Shown one piece after another: positions 40,407-49,487 of a stretch of 64,000 nucleotides of DNA (positions are counted from its first letter, which is position 1; the number at the start of each line of letters is the position of its first letter). Under the pieces are notes generated by a model, which worked only from the letters and a program-made list of their open reading frames with translations, ran no database searches and was not told the origin of the DNA. Position numbers and translations under genes: made by a program. Where the stretch lies: positions 3,096,501 to 3,160,500 of the forward strand of contig NZ_CP088149.1 of assembly GCF_002845275.2 (NCBI RefSeq), written 5' to 3'. The DNA is from Pseudomonas sp. S06B 330. Lineage in GTDB: Bacteria; Pseudomonadota; Gammaproteobacteria; Pseudomonadales; Pseudomonadaceae.

Positions 40407-41798
40407 ATGAGTGTGATCATCGCCCTGGCGGCCCTCGCGCTGCTGATGCTGGCTGCTTACCGTGGTTATAGCGTTATCCTCTTCGCCCCCATCGCCGCCC
40501 TCGGCGCGGTGCTACTGACTGACCCGTCTGCCGTGGCCCCGGCCTTCACCGGCGTGTTCATGGAAAAGATGGTCGGCTTTATCAAGCTGTACTTTCCAGT
40601 GTTTCTGCTCGGCGCCGTGTTCGGCAAACTGATCGAGCTGTCCGGTTTCTCCCGCTCGATCGTTGCGGCTGCTATCCGTCTGCTCGGTACGCGTCAGGCC
40701 ATGCTGGTGATCGTGCTGGTCTGCGCCTTGCTGACCTACGGTGGGGTTTCGCTGTTCGTGGTGGTCTTTGCGGTCTACCCGTTTGCCGCCGAGATGTTCC
40801 GCCAGAGTAATATCCCCAAGCGTCTGATCCCGGCGACCATCGCGCTGGGTGCGTTCTCGTTCACCATGGATGCCTTGCCTGGGACCCCACAGATCCAGAA
40901 CATCATTCCCAGCACCTTCTTCAACACCACCGCCTGGGCTGCACCCTGGCTGGGCTTGATTGGTACGCTGTTCGTGTTCTGCACCGGCATGCTGTACCTG
41001 CAACGCCAGCGCAACAAGGCCCAGCGGGCAGGCGAAGGCTATGGTACGGACCTGCGCAACGAGCCGGAAACCGCCGCCGACCTGAAATTGCCCAACCCCT
41101 TGCTGGCGCTTTCGCCGCTGCTGCTGGTGGGGGTGATGAACCTGCTGTTCACCCACTGGATCCCAGCCTGGTACGGCAAGACCCACAGCCTCAGCCTGCC
41201 GGGCATGAGTACACCAGTACAGACCGACATCGCTAAATTGACGGCGATCTGGGCGGTCGAGGCGGCCTTGCTGTTGGGTATCTTGCTGGTGCTGATAGCC
41301 GGCTTTGGCGCGATCAAGAGTCGCCTGGCCGAAGGCAGCAAAAGCGCGGTCAGCGGCGCGTTGCTGGCGGCGATGAATACTGCCTCTGAGTATGGCTTCG
41401 GTGCGGTGATCGCCTCGTTGCCAGGCTTTCTGGTGCTGGCCGATGCCTTGCGCGCCATCCCCAATCCGCTGGTCAATGAAGCGATCACCGTGACCTTGCT
41501 GGCCGGCATCACCGGCTCTGCCTCTGGCGGCATGAGTATCGCCCTGGCGGCGATGTCCGACAGTTTCATCGCCGCCGCCAATGCTGCCAGCATTCCCCTT
41601 GAAGTCCTGCACCGGGTCGCGGCCATGGCCAGTGGTGGCATGGACACCTTGCCGCACAACGGCGCGGTGATCACCCTGTTGGCCGTCACTGGCCTGACCC
41701 ACCGTGAAGCCTATAAAGATATTTTCGGTATTACCCTGATCAAGACCCTGGCAGTGTTTGTGGTCATCGCCACCTTCTACGCCACCGGCATCGTCTAA
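40407..41798 (+). CDS. GntP-family permease, probably 3-hydroxybutyrate transporter
   Basis: A 463-residue polytopic permease of the GntP/HbuT family with about 12 hydrophobic segments (MSVIIALAALALLMLAAYRGYS; FGKLIELSGFSRSIVAAAIRLLG; YGGVSLFVVVFAVYPFA). AAGGAG precedes the ATG at 40407. GntP carriers import gluconate, but members next to hydroxybutyrate dehydrogenase import 3-hydroxybutyrate, and this gene ends 10 bases before one. Under the sigma-54 promoter just upstream. Confidence 0.9.
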   Translation: MSVIIALAALALLMLAAYRGYSVILFAPIAALGAVLLTDPSAVAPAFTGVFMEKMVGFIKLYFPVFLLGAVFGKLIELSGFSRSIVAAAIRLLGTRQAMLVIVLVCALLTYGGVSLFVVVFAVYPFAAEMFRQSNIPKRLIPATIALGAFSFTMDALPGTPQIQNIIPSTFFNTTAWAAPWLGLIGTLFVFCTGMLYLQRQRNKAQRAGEGYGTDLRNEPETAADLKLPNPLLALSPLLLVGVMNLLFTHWIPAWYGKTHSLSLPGMSTPVQTDIAKLTAIWAVEAALLLGILLVLIAGFGAIKSRLAEGSKSAVSGALLAAMNTASEYGFGAVIASLPGFLVLADALRAIPNPLVNEAITVTLLAGITGSASGGMSIALAAMSDSFIAAANAASIPLEVLHRVAAMASGGMDTLPHNGAVITLLAVTGLTHREAYKDIFGITLIKTLAVFVVIATFYATGIV

Positions 41799-41808
41799 GG
41801 AGCAACCC

Positions 41809-42579
41809 ATGCAACTCAACGGCAAAACAGCAGTGGTCACCGGATCCACCAGCGGCATCGGCCTGGGGATTGCCCACGTGTTGGCGCGCGCAGGCGCCAA
41901 CCTGATTCTCAATGGTTTCGGCGATGCCAACCTGGCGATCGCCGAGGTGGCCCGACACGGCGGCAACGTCGGCCATCACCCGGCGGACCTGAGCGATGTA
42001 TCGCAGTTCGAAGACCTGTTCGCCTATGCCGAACGCAAATTTGGCAGCGTCGACATCCTTGTCAATAACGCTGGCATCCAACATGTTGCCGCGGTTGAAG
42101 ACTTCCCGGTGGAGCGCTGGGACTCAATCATCGCCATCAACCTCTCTGCCGTGTTCCATGGCACGCGTCTGGCGCTGCCTGGCATGCGTCAGCGCAATTG
42201 GGGCCGGATAATCAACATCGCTTCGGTGCATGGCCAGGTCGGTTCCACTGGCAAGGCCGCTTACGTGGCCGCCAAGCATGGCGTGGTCGGGCTGACCAAG
42301 GTGGTGGGCCTGGAAACCGCCACCAGCAACATCACCTGCAATGCCATTTGCCCGGGTTGGGTGCTGACCCCGCTGGTGCAAAAGCAGATCGATGATCGCG
42401 CTGCCAGCGGTATTGACGCCCAGCAAGCGCAGCACGACCTGCTCGCTGAGAAGCAACCTTCATTGGCCTTCGTCACTCCCGAACACCTCGGTGAGCTGGT
42501 ATTGTTCCTTTGTAGCGAGGCTGGCAGTCAGGTTCGTGGTGCGGCCTGGAACATCGATGGCGGCTGGCTGGCCCAATGA
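41809..42579 (+). CDS. D-3-hydroxybutyrate dehydrogenase
   Basis: A 256-residue short-chain dehydrogenase. NAD site [31 protein letters not shown]; catalytic Ser in [11 protein letters not shown] and Tyr-x3-Lys in [12 protein letters not shown]; the C-terminal lid includes [15 protein letters not shown], characteristic of 3-hydroxybutyrate dehydrogenases. It oxidises (R)-3-hydroxybutyrate to acetoacetate, which the synthetase two genes on activates. AAGGAG precedes the ATG, 10 bases after the permease stop. Confidence 0.93.
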   Translation: MQLNGKTAVVTGSTSGIGLGIAHVLARAGANLILNGFGDANLAIAEVARHGGNVGHHPADLSDVSQFEDLFAYAERKFGSVDILVNNAGIQHVAAVEDFPVERWDSIIAINLSAVFHGTRLALPGMRQRNWGRIINIASVHGQVGSTGKAAYVAAKHGVVGLTKVVGLETATSNITCNAICPGWVLTPLVQKQIDDRAASGIDAQQAQHDLLAEKQPSLAFVTPEHLGELVLFLCSEAGSQVRGAAWNIDGGWLAQ

Positions 42580-42634
42580 CGGGCAGCCCGGAATCTGGCT
42601 GCGGCATCGTCTTTTTTACCTGCAAGGAGGCCTT

Positions 42635-43114
42635 ATGCGCCCAATCCCTTTCACTGCGTTGCTCACCCTGACCCTGGCTGTCGGTACTTCGGTACAGGCC
42701 GCCAGCCTCAAGGATGTCGCGCCCTACCCCGAGGCCGAAAAAGGCTTTACCCGCCAGGTTATCCATTTGCCGGAACAAGCCGACGAGTCGGCCTTCAAGC
42801 TGGAAGTCCTGGCTGGCAAAACACTGCAGGTCGACTGCAATCGTCAGCACCTGGGCGGCAGCCTGCAAGAGCAGACCCTGCAAGGCTGGGGCTACAGCTA
42901 CTATCGCCTGGAAAAGGTCATGGGCCCGGCATCGACGCTGATGGCCTGCCCGGACAACACCAAGAAGGAAGCCTTCGTCCCTGTGGTCGGCGACGGCTTC
43001 TTGCTGCGCTATAACAGCAAGCTGCCGGTGGTGGTCTATGTGCCTGAAGGCGTCCAGGTGCGCTATCGCATCTGGTCGGCCTCAGAGGACGTGAAGCACG
43101 CTACAGTGGAATAA
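42635..43114 (+). CDS. eco: Ecotin, periplasmic serine protease inhibitor
   Basis: A 159-residue ecotin with a signal peptide (cleaved near SVQA-ASLK). It aligns throughout with E. coli ecotin: [63 protein letters not shown] and the reactive loop STLMACPD. In E. coli the P1 residue in STMMACPD is methionine; here leucine occupies that place, which may shift specificity toward chymotrypsin/elastase-like enzymes. It protects cells from external proteases. It is unusual to find it inside a hydroxybutyrate operon; 20-base spacing to the next gene suggests cotranscription. Confidence 0.93.
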   Translation: MRPIPFTALLTLTLAVGTSVQAASLKDVAPYPEAEKGFTRQVIHLPEQADESAFKLEVLAGKTLQVDCNRQHLGGSLQEQTLQGWGYSYYRLEKVMGPASTLMACPDNTKKEAFVPVVGDGFLLRYNSKLPVVVYVPEGVQVRYRIWSASEDVKHATVE

Positions 43115-43134
43115 GACGTAAAGAGGAACGCGGC

Positions 43135-45096
43135 ATGAACGAAGTGCTCTGGCGCCCAAGCAAGGCGCGCATTCAGGCCAGTCGTATGGATGCCTTTCGC
43201 CATGAGGTCAATCGCCGGTTCGATCTGCAACTTAGCGACTATGACTCATTGCACCGCTGGAGCATCGACCAGCGTGCCGCGTTCTGGAAAACCCTCGCTG
43301 ACTATTTTGCGGTGTTCTGGCACCGGCCCGCCACCGCGGTGCTCGACGAGGGGCCGCAAATGCCCGATGCCCGCTGGTTCAGCGGCGCAACCTTGAACTT
43401 TGCCGAACATCTATTGCGTCGCCGTGATTCACACCCGGCTCTGATCGCGGTACGGGAAGACGGCGAACGGCAGGTCATCAGCCATGCTCAACTGGCCGCA
43501 CAGGTCGCCGGCCTGCAGCGCAGTTTCCAGGCTGTCGGCATTGGCGTGGGCGATCGGGTGGCTGCCTGTATGCCCAATACCTGGCAAACCCTGGTGGCCA
43601 TGCTTGCCTGCACCAGCCTTGGCGCCATCTGGTCGTGCTCCTCTCCTGAGTTCGGTACCCACGGCATCATCGACCGCTTCGGCCAAATCGAGCCCAAGCT
43701 GCTGATGGTTTGCGCAGGCTATCAGTACGCCGGTAACACCATCGATCAGGTCGACAAGATCAACGAGGTATTGGCCCGACTGCCGAGCCTTGAACAGCTG
43801 CTGGTGGTGCCCTACACCCGTACGCCTACCCGTAGCGATGAGTTCCACAGCAATGCCCACGTCAGCCTGTGGGACGACTTTTACCAAGCCGGTGGCGAAC
43901 CGCAGTTCACCCCGCTGCCGTTTGACCACCCGCTGTACATTCTTTACTCCAGCGGCACCACCGGTGTACCCAAGTGCATCGTTCACAGTGCCGGCGGCGT
44001 GCTGCTGCAGCACCTCAAGGAACACGGCCTGCACAACGATCTAGGCCCCACTGACGTGTTGTTCTACTACACCACCTGCGGTTGGATGATGTGGAACTGG
44101 CTGGCCAGTGGCCTGGCCGTCGGCAGCACGCTGGTGCTGTATGACGGTTCGCCCTTGTACCCCGGCCCTGAGCGCTTGATCGATCTGATCGACAGCGAAC
44201 AGATCAGCGCCTTTGGCACCAGCGCCAAGTACCTGGCGGCTCTGGAGCATGCTCATGTCCAACCACGCCTGAGCCATCGCCTGGATTCGCTCAAGCTGTT
44301 GCTGTCCACCGGCTCGCCGCTGTCGCCTGAGAGCTACGACTATGTGTACCGCGAATTCAAGGCGGACCTGTGCCTGGCCTCGATGTCGGGCGGCACCGAT
44401 ATCTGCTCGTGCTTCGTCATCGGCAACCCTGTGCTACCGGTGCGGCGCGGGCAGATCCAGTGCAAGAGCCTGGGCATGGCCGTGGAGGTCTGGGACGCGA
44501 ACGGTCAGGCGCTGATCGGCGAGAAAGGTGAGCTGGTCTGCACTCGGCACTTTCCCGCCATGCCACTGGGTTTTTGGCACGATGCCCAAGGCAAACGCTT
44601 TCGCGCCGCTTATTTCAGTCAGTACCCCGGCGTCTGGGCACAGGGCGACTACGCCGAGCAGACACCTGAAGGCGGCATGCTGATCCATGGCCGCTCGGAT
44701 GCCGTGCTCAATCCCGGCGGCGTGCGCATCGGCACGGCGGAGATCTACCGCCAGGTGGAGAAAATCGACGATGTGCTGGAGAGCGTTGCCATCGGCCAGC
44801 GCTGGCACAACGATGTACGCGTGGTGCTGTTCGTGCGCCTGCGCGAAGGGCTGCAACTGGATGACACATTGCAGGCGCAGATTCGCCAAGTGATCCGCAG
44901 CAACACCACGCCACGCCATGTGCCGGCGGTGATTGCGGCCGTTAGCGACATCCCGCGCACCATCAGCGGCAAGATCGTGGAGTTGGCGATTCGCAATGTG
45001 GTGCATGGGGAGCCGGTGAAAAACACCGACGCCCTGGCCAACCCTGAGGCCCTTGAGCAATTTCGCGACCGCCCGGAGCTGCGTGATCAGGCATAA
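43135..45096 (+). CDS. Acetoacetyl-CoA synthetase
   Basis: A 653-residue ANL-superfamily ligase that makes acetoacetyl-CoA from acetoacetate, ATP and CoA. Motifs: YILYSSGTTGVPKCIVHSAGG (P-loop), YYTTCGWMMWNWLASGLA, LASMSGGTDICSCFV, HGRSDAVLNPGGVRIGTAEIYR and, near the C-terminus, DIPRTISGKIVELAI with the acetylatable lysine. Length and motifs fit acetoacetyl-CoA rather than acetyl-CoA synthetase. It completes the pathway from 3-hydroxybutyrate to central metabolism. Confidence 0.94.
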   Translation: MNEVLWRPSKARIQASRMDAFRHEVNRRFDLQLSDYDSLHRWSIDQRAAFWKTLADYFAVFWHRPATAVLDEGPQMPDARWFSGATLNFAEHLLRRRDSHPALIAVREDGERQVISHAQLAAQVAGLQRSFQAVGIGVGDRVAACMPNTWQTLVAMLACTSLGAIWSCSSPEFGTHGIIDRFGQIEPKLLMVCAGYQYAGNTIDQVDKINEVLARLPSLEQLLVVPYTRTPTRSDEFHSNAHVSLWDDFYQAGGEPQFTPLPFDHPLYILYSSGTTGVPKCIVHSAGGVLLQHLKEHGLHNDLGPTDVLFYYTTCGWMMWNWLASGLAVGSTLVLYDGSPLYPGPERLIDLIDSEQISAFGTSAKYLAALEHAHVQPRLSHRLDSLKLLLSTGSPLSPESYDYVYREFKADLCLASMSGGTDICSCFVIGNPVLPVRRGQIQCKSLGMAVEVWDANGQALIGEKGELVCTRHFPAMPLGFWHDAQGKRFRAAYFSQYPGVWAQGDYAEQTPEGGMLIHGRSDAVLNPGGVRIGTAEIYRQVEKIDDVLESVAIGQRWHNDVRVVLFVRLREGLQLDDTLQAQIRQVIRSNTTPRHVPAVIAAVSDIPRTISGKIVELAIRNVVHGEPVKNTDALANPEALEQFRDRPELRDQA

Positions 45097-45131
45097 TATG
45101 CGGTTTTAGCGCGTGACGAAGGTACCTCACC

Positions 45132-45407
45132 ATGAAAGCACAGGCCCGGCACATTCTGGTCAAGACGGCCGAAGAAGCCGAACAGCTCAAACAACGCATT
45201 GCCAAAGGCGAGGCGTTCGATGTGCTGGCCAAAAAGTATTCGACCTGCCCGTCAGGCAAGCGCGGCGGTGATTTGGGCGAGGTCCGCCCAGGGCAGATGG
45301 TAGGCGCCATCGACCAGGTGATTTTCAAAAAGCCGCTACGGGTGGTGCATGGCCCGATCAAGAGCAAGTTCGGTTATCACCTGGTCCAAGTCTTCTACCG
45401 TGATTAA
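45132..45407 (+). CDS. Second parvulin-type peptidyl-prolyl isomerase
   Basis: A 91-residue single-domain parvulin: ARHILVKTAEEAEQLKQRIAKGEAF, YSTCPSGKRGGDLGEVRPGQMVGAID and GPIKSKFGYHLVQV. No signal peptide. It is a paralogue of the 34474-34755 gene and lies 35 bases after acetoacetyl-CoA synthetase. Its stop overlaps the convergent DUF1652 gene by 4 bases. Confidence 0.92.
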   Translation: MKAQARHILVKTAEEAEQLKQRIAKGEAFDVLAKKYSTCPSGKRGGDLGEVRPGQMVGAIDQVIFKKPLRVVHGPIKSKFGYHLVQVFYRD

Positions 45408-45664
45408 AGGCTATCGCTGCGCTGACCGGCACGACGTTGACGCTGGTCGGCCAGGTCATTGCGCAAACCGACAATCAGGTTGGAGATCGCCCGGCTGCTG
45501 GTCAACTGCTCAGCACTGATGCCAGTCACCAACAGGTCGACCCGCTGGCAACTGCGATCGAACACCTTGACCGTCAGCGAGCGATCTGCTGCCAGGGTGC
45601 ATTGGCAACGAGTGGGTAAAAAACTGCTTTCTATAATATTGCGCAACTCCAGGGTCGAGAGCAT
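45404..45664 (-). CDS. DUF1652 family small protein
   Basis: An 86-residue protein beginning MLSTLELRNIIESSFLPTRC with a middle CTLAADRSLTVKVFD, the usual DUF1652 pattern. Pseudomonads carry several copies; their function is not known. AAGGAGATG precedes the ATG. Convergent with the parvulin gene. Confidence 0.82.
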   Translation of the reverse strand: MLSTLELRNIIESSFLPTRCQCTLAADRSLTVKVFDRSCQRVDLLVTGISAEQLTSSRAISNLIVGLRNDLADQRQRRAGQRSDSL

Positions 45665-45771
45665 CGGTACATCTCCTTGGCAGGTGGCGGGACGCGGTTC
45701 CGTGTGCCCGTTCCAGCCCTAAGCCTAGGCCATCTCTCTGGTGCGCTCAGACCCTTTCTCTATAAGCACCT

Positions 45772-46398
45772 TCAGGCCCGGCGCGCGGCCAACAAACCGA
45801 GCCCGGCGCAACCGAGCAAAGTGGCGCTGACCCGGTTGAACAAACGCCGTGGCCCCGGCTGGTTGAACCAGCGTTGCAGATAGGCACCAAGCCAGGCATA
45901 GATGGCAATCGCCGCCCACTCCAGCAGCAGAAACAGGCCACCGAGCCAAGCGAACTGCTCGGACACCGGCATCGGGCTTGCGACCTGGACGAACTGCGGC
46001 AGGAACGCAGTGAAGATAAGGATCGCCTTGGGATTGCCTGCCGCCACCAGAAACTCCTGACGTGCCAGGCGCAAGGTGCCGGCCTGGCGCTCAACACTGA
46101 CGCTCGCGCTAGCCACCGGCGCGCGCCACAGTTGCCAGGCGATGTAGAACAAATAAGCAGCGCCCAGCACCTTGATGGTCAGGAACAGGTACTCGCTGGT
46201 GTGCAGCACCACGGCAAGGCCCATGGCCGCCAGGACGATCATGCCAGCGAACGCCAACAACCGGCCGACACCGGCAACACAGGCAATACGCAGACCGTAG
46301 CGGCTGGCATTGTTCAACGACAACAGGTTGTTCGGGCCCGGCGCCATGTTCAGGGCGAAGCAGGCGGGTACGAACAGGGCGAGTAACGACAGGTCCAT
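45772..46398 (-). CDS. LysE/RhtB-family amino acid exporter
   Basis: A 208-residue membrane protein with about six TM segments. The N-terminal pattern FVPACFALNMAPGPNNLLSLNNASRYG matches RhtB-type exporters, and RQEFLVAAGNPKAILIFTAFLPQF follows in the middle. AGGAGA precedes the ATG at 46398; an open frame upstream is ignored. These proteins export amino acids or homoserine lactone-like compounds; the substrate is unknown. Confidence 0.9.
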   Translation of the reverse strand: MDLSLLALFVPACFALNMAPGPNNLLSLNNASRYGLRIACVAGVGRLLAFAGMIVLAAMGLAVVLHTSEYLFLTIKVLGAAYLFYIAWQLWRAPVASASVSVERQAGTLRLARQEFLVAAGNPKAILIFTAFLPQFVQVASPMPVSEQFAWLGGLFLLLEWAAIAIYAWLGAYLQRWFNQPGPRRLFNRVSATLLGCAGLGLLAARRA

Positions 46399-46578
46399 GA
46401 GGGCTCTCCTACAGCTTGAAGCGGTAGATTCAGTGCCAGTCCCCGTACGCGTCAAGGTACAGTTGAGCAGATAAACTGTGTTTTACCTGCCAACAATTGA
46501 CTTCTACGCCGCAATCCACTTGCATGCGCCTTCTCCTTTGATTACCTCGAGACGCCTCATGGGCAGGGAGCATCAGAC

Positions 46579-46691
46579 GCTAGCGTATCCGGCGACAGTT
46601 CTCGCGATGCTTGCCGTGGTTTGAGCGGCTATCGGGCAGCGTGCTGATCGTATTGGCGCTAGCGGTGATCATTCACGTGCTGTGGCGTTAA
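46579..46691 (+). other. Possible small transmembrane ORF remnant
   Basis: A short frame following a TAG codon reads RIRRQFSRCLPWFERLSGSV and then a hydrophobic stretch VLIVLALAVIIHVLW before a TAA at about 46691. It overlaps the 3' end of the convergent phosphatase gene and has no good start. It may be the tail of a decayed membrane protein or a tiny membrane peptide. Low support. Confidence 0.2.
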
Positions 46692-47364
46692 CCAGGCTGA
46701 GGGTATCCAGTGCCAACAGGCTGAAATGGCCACGGGACCAGCCGCCAGTATCGATATGCCAGATGTTGCCCAACACCTTCGCCTGCTGCAGTGGCGTGTG
46801 GCCAACGATCAATGCCCGAAGGCCAGTGATCGGCCGCTGATCATCCACCTGCAGGCGGCGTCGTGACCATTGGCAGAATTCCTCAAGCTTGGGCGGCACT
46901 TCACCTTGCAGATGCGCGCACCACTCGGCCCAGCTGGCACAAGGGCAATCGGCGTGCAGCACACCGACAGGGCCATCCGCTGTCTCGATCTCCAAGGCCA
47001 ACGGCATACGCGCAAAACGCTCGGCAAACCGTGATTGTTCACGTTCCGACAGGTCAAGGAACCAGCCTCCGCCCGCCGCGCGGTACTGCGCGTAATCCAG
47101 CCAGCCACCGCTGACATGGGTCACCGCCAGTGCCTCGTGGTTGCCCTGAACTGCATGGAACCAGGGCTGGTCCAGCCAGTCCAGCGCTTGCAGGCACTGC
47201 GGGCCACGGTCGACAAGATCACCGACGCTGAACAGCCGGTCCAGCGCCGGATTGAAATCAATCGCCAGCAACGCTGCCTGCAGGCGCTGAAAGTGCCCGT
47301 GGATATCGCCCACGGCATAATCGCGCCCCCGCGTATTGATGGTAAACCGCTCGATCCGACTCAC
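46669..47364 (-). CDS. Metallophosphoesterase, PrpA-type protein phosphatase
   Basis: A 231-residue calcineurin-like phosphatase. All metal motifs are present: YAVGDIHGHFQRLQAAL, FSVGDLVDRGPQC, VQGNHEALAV, then IVGHTPLQQA and HIDTGGW. Length and layout match bacterial PrpA/PrpB serine/threonine (PPP-type) phosphatases. Alternatives are Ap4A-hydrolase-like enzymes, which are longer. The target is unknown. Confidence 0.9.
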   Translation of the reverse strand: MSRIERFTINTRGRDYAVGDIHGHFQRLQAALLAIDFNPALDRLFSVGDLVDRGPQCLQALDWLDQPWFHAVQGNHEALAVTHVSGGWLDYAQYRAAGGGWFLDLSEREQSRFAERFARMPLALEIETADGPVGVLHADCPCASWAEWCAHLQGEVPPKLEEFCQWSRRRLQVDDQRPITGLRALIVGHTPLQQAKVLGNIWHIDTGGWSRGHFSLLALDTLSLVNATARE

Positions 47365-47440
47365 ACTGTGCTCCCCTCACCCACCGCCCCTAGCAGGCGT
47401 ACAATAACTGTTGTGCTGACCGTGGACCTGGAGGTGAATC

Positions 47441-47959
47441 ATGCGCCCTGCCCTGACCTTTGTCGCCTTGAGCCTCCTGGCGTCGAGCAGCCTGGCTCAA
47501 ACACCGCCAGGCGCCTCGGTCGAAGTCAATTACGACACACCTGAACACTTTCGCGACGCCAGCCTGGACAGCAACGGCTACGAACGCGGAGCTGACGAGC
47601 ATGTGATGAAAGAACTGCGCAGCTACCTGCAGACATTGGGCAAACGCTACCTGCCACCGGGCCAGACCTTGCGTATCGACATCCAGGATATTGACCTGGC
47701 GGGCCGCTACGAACCCTGGCATGCCCAGGCCTACTCGATCCGGTTTATGCGCGACATCACTTGGCCCAGTATCGACCTGCACTACGTGCTGTCGCAACAA
47801 GGTCAGACGCTTAGCCAGGCCGACGCGCGTGTGACGGACAAGTTCTACCTGCAACGTCCAGGCCGAAGCACCAGCAGCGATCGACTGTACGCGGAAAAAG
47901 CCATGCTCGATGAATGGTTTCGCAAACAGTTCGCCGTGCAGCACCAGACTTCGTCCTGA
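47441..47959 (+). CDS. DUF3016 family periplasmic protein
   Basis: A 172-residue protein with a signal peptide (ALSLLASSSLAQ). The core NYDTPEHFRDASLDSNGYERGADEHVMKELRSYLQTLGKRYLPPGQ (residues 29-74, in outline) and DIDLAGRYEPW fit DUF3016. The family has no known function. GGAGGTG precedes the ATG. Confidence 0.82.
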   Translation: MRPALTFVALSLLASSSLAQTPPGASVEVNYDTPEHFRDASLDSNGYERGADEHVMKELRSYLQTLGKRYLPPGQTLRIDIQDIDLAGRYEPWHAQAYSIRFMRDITWPSIDLHYVLSQQGQTLSQADARVTDKFYLQRPGRSTSSDRLYAEKAMLDEWFRKQFAVQHQTSS

Positions 47960-48016
47960 ACTGTACGGCCCGTTTGGCAGTCACAACCTGTGTGAACTGT
48001 GCAGAGGACAATCCCA

Positions 48017-48301
48017 ATGGTCACTCACTACAAAGTCGCCGGCCACCTGGCTTGCGGCCACCATGGCAACAATCTGATCTCGACCCGCGAGCTCAACCGC
48101 GTCAAATGCCGCAGTTGTCGCAACACCGATGCCTACAAGGACGCGCGACGTGAGCAGCGTAATGCTGCCCGCCGTGCGGCGCGTAAGGCCAAGGCGCAAC
48201 ACACCGCCAACGACTGGCGCGCCGCCTGGGTTGAACGCCTGACGGCCATGCCTGGGCTGCAACGCCTGCCCCGCGGTTTTCATGGCCAGGCGTTTGTCTG
48301 A
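48017..48301 (+). CDS. Conserved small protein with Cys/His pairs, function unknown
   Basis: A 94-residue basic protein. YKVAGHLACGHHGNN and NRVKCRSCRNTDAY hold potential zinc ligands (C-x-HH and C-x2-C); the following ARREQRNAARRAARKAKAQ is strongly basic and helical. It could bind nucleic acid, but this is a guess. The ATG at 48017 has AGAGGA just upstream. Confidence 0.7.
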   Translation: MVTHYKVAGHLACGHHGNNLISTRELNRVKCRSCRNTDAYKDARREQRNAARRAARKAKAQHTANDWRAAWVERLTAMPGLQRLPRGFHGQAFV

Positions 48302-48413
48302 TTGCGCCCACGCCCCACTCAAGGTTTGAGCGTGAACTACCCTCAACACGTTGACGCGAGCGTGCTGTTCTCGTGTCGTCATGGCTGGTTTCATTCCTGT
48401 CGGGAGAACCGTT

Positions 48414-48668
48414 ATGAAGTATTTGGCAGCGTTAATCGTCGCATTGACCTTTGGTAGCAGTGTCTTTGCCTCCGACTGCGATGACAAGATCAAGCAGCTG
48501 GAAGACATCGCGAAAAGTGATGGTCAGGCCCTAGACGGGGGCAAGGCTGGCGAATTCCGCGATTTGCTGGATAAGGCTAAAGAAGCACAGAAAGCAGGGG
48601 ACGAAGAATTGTGCAACTCTTCGGCCGAACGTGCGTTGGGCATCTACAAGGTGGGGCGAAGCAAGTAA
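48414..48668 (+). CDS. Small periplasmic protein of unknown function
   Basis: An 84-residue protein with a signal peptide (MKYLAALIVALTFGSSVFA-SDCDD). The mature part is helical and acidic with two cysteines (DCDDKIKQLEDIAKS; DEELCNSSAERALG), probably disulfide-bonded. GGGAGAA precedes the ATG. Not recognised as a named family. Confidence 0.72.
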   Translation: MKYLAALIVALTFGSSVFASDCDDKIKQLEDIAKSDGQALDGGKAGEFRDLLDKAKEAQKAGDEELCNSSAERALGIYKVGRSK

Positions 48669-48694
48669 GCAGGTTGACACGCCCTCTTTCCCAG

Positions 48695-48717
48695 CCGTGG
48701 GAGCTTCCCTCCCACGG
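48695..48717. terminator. Hairpin downstream of the small periplasmic gene
   Basis: CCGTGGGAG and CTCCCACGG form a perfect 9-base-pair stem with a 5-base loop, 26 bases after the stop. No T tract follows, so termination is plausible but not certain. Confidence 0.6.
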
Positions 48718-48844
48718 TGGATGCGTTTACAGCTGCCTTTCCCAAGATGAATCGCTGAGTTCGTATCGCTTGAACATCAGGGACTTGCGCCGTTGATGAC
48801 GGTGATTTTATCCATTTCGGTGCTTCAAGGACTTCGTTTAAACC

Positions 48845-49066
48845 CTAGAACAACTCATCCAACTGCTCAAAAAACTCACGTTTTGCACACTCATCAGGCT
48901 CGCCAAGCCCTCGGAGAAAGTCGTTTGCTGCATTGTCCGAAACATCTTCGCGCAGGTTTCGATGAACAAACGCGATGTCCAGCCAGCGATCCGCGATACC
49001 GCCCCGCCCCAGATCGATGAAATGCAACTGATCATGGGCGTCGACGAAAACATTGGTGCCACGGAA
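48845..49066 (-). pseudogene. 3' remnant of an aminoglycoside 3'-phosphotransferase gene
   Basis: The frame reads NVFVDAHDQLHFIDLGRGGI, then ADRWLDIAFVHRNLRE and a C-terminal KREFFEQLDELF stop. This is the last ~70 residues of APH(3')-type kinases, including the metal-binding FIDLGRGG (DFG-like) segment. The N-terminal kinase core and the HGD catalytic loop are missing, and the frame ends at a TAG near 49068 where the A+T-rich orphan gene begins. Non-functional as seen. Confidence 0.75.
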
Positions 49067-49487
49067 CTACCTTAATCGGGGGGGCATTTACGAGCACACT
49101 ATCAACATGTAATTCACCGCGGACAAAAACAGTATCCCCTACTGACAGGTCCACCGCATCATCAAAGGATACAGGAACAACACCTAACAGACTGTTTCTA
49201 ACAACAAAAGAGCCCTCTTCTCTTTTCTCTATACATACCCCACCCAGAACGGAGCTAGGCGAACCAGGAAGAGGCTGTTCAAACAAAATATCCGACCCTT
49301 GACACAGCACAGAATACTCCATAGAAAACGAATCATCTTTTATTGTTGCGCCTATCAAATCATTATCAGCGCACGAACCTTCCACATAATTATTAAATAT
49401 CTTTGTTGTACAATAAATCACCACACCCTCAAGGGCAACTTCCAAATCCCGCTCGTACCCGGAACCACTTGCAGCTATAATCTTCAT
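49032..49487 (-). CDS. A+T-rich orphan gene, function unknown
   Basis: A 151-residue protein beginning MKIIAASGSGYERDLEVALE. It is beta-rich with no TM segment and few cysteines; GDTVFVRGELHVDSVLVNAPP near the C-terminus looks like an OB-type strand pair. Base composition is clearly lower in GC than the surroundings. Its last ten codons (WHQCFRRRP) read through the aph remnant in another frame, which suggests that it arrived by an insertion that truncated that gene. An upstream TTG start (four codons) is possible. Family not recognised. Confidence 0.6.
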   Translation of the reverse strand: MKIIAASGSGYERDLEVALEGVVIYCTTKIFNNYVEGSCADNDLIGATIKDDSFSMEYSVLCQGSDILFEQPLPGSPSSVLGGVCIEKREEGSFVVRNSLLGVVPVSFDDAVDLSVGDTVFVRGELHVDSVLVNAPPIKVVPWHQCFRRRP

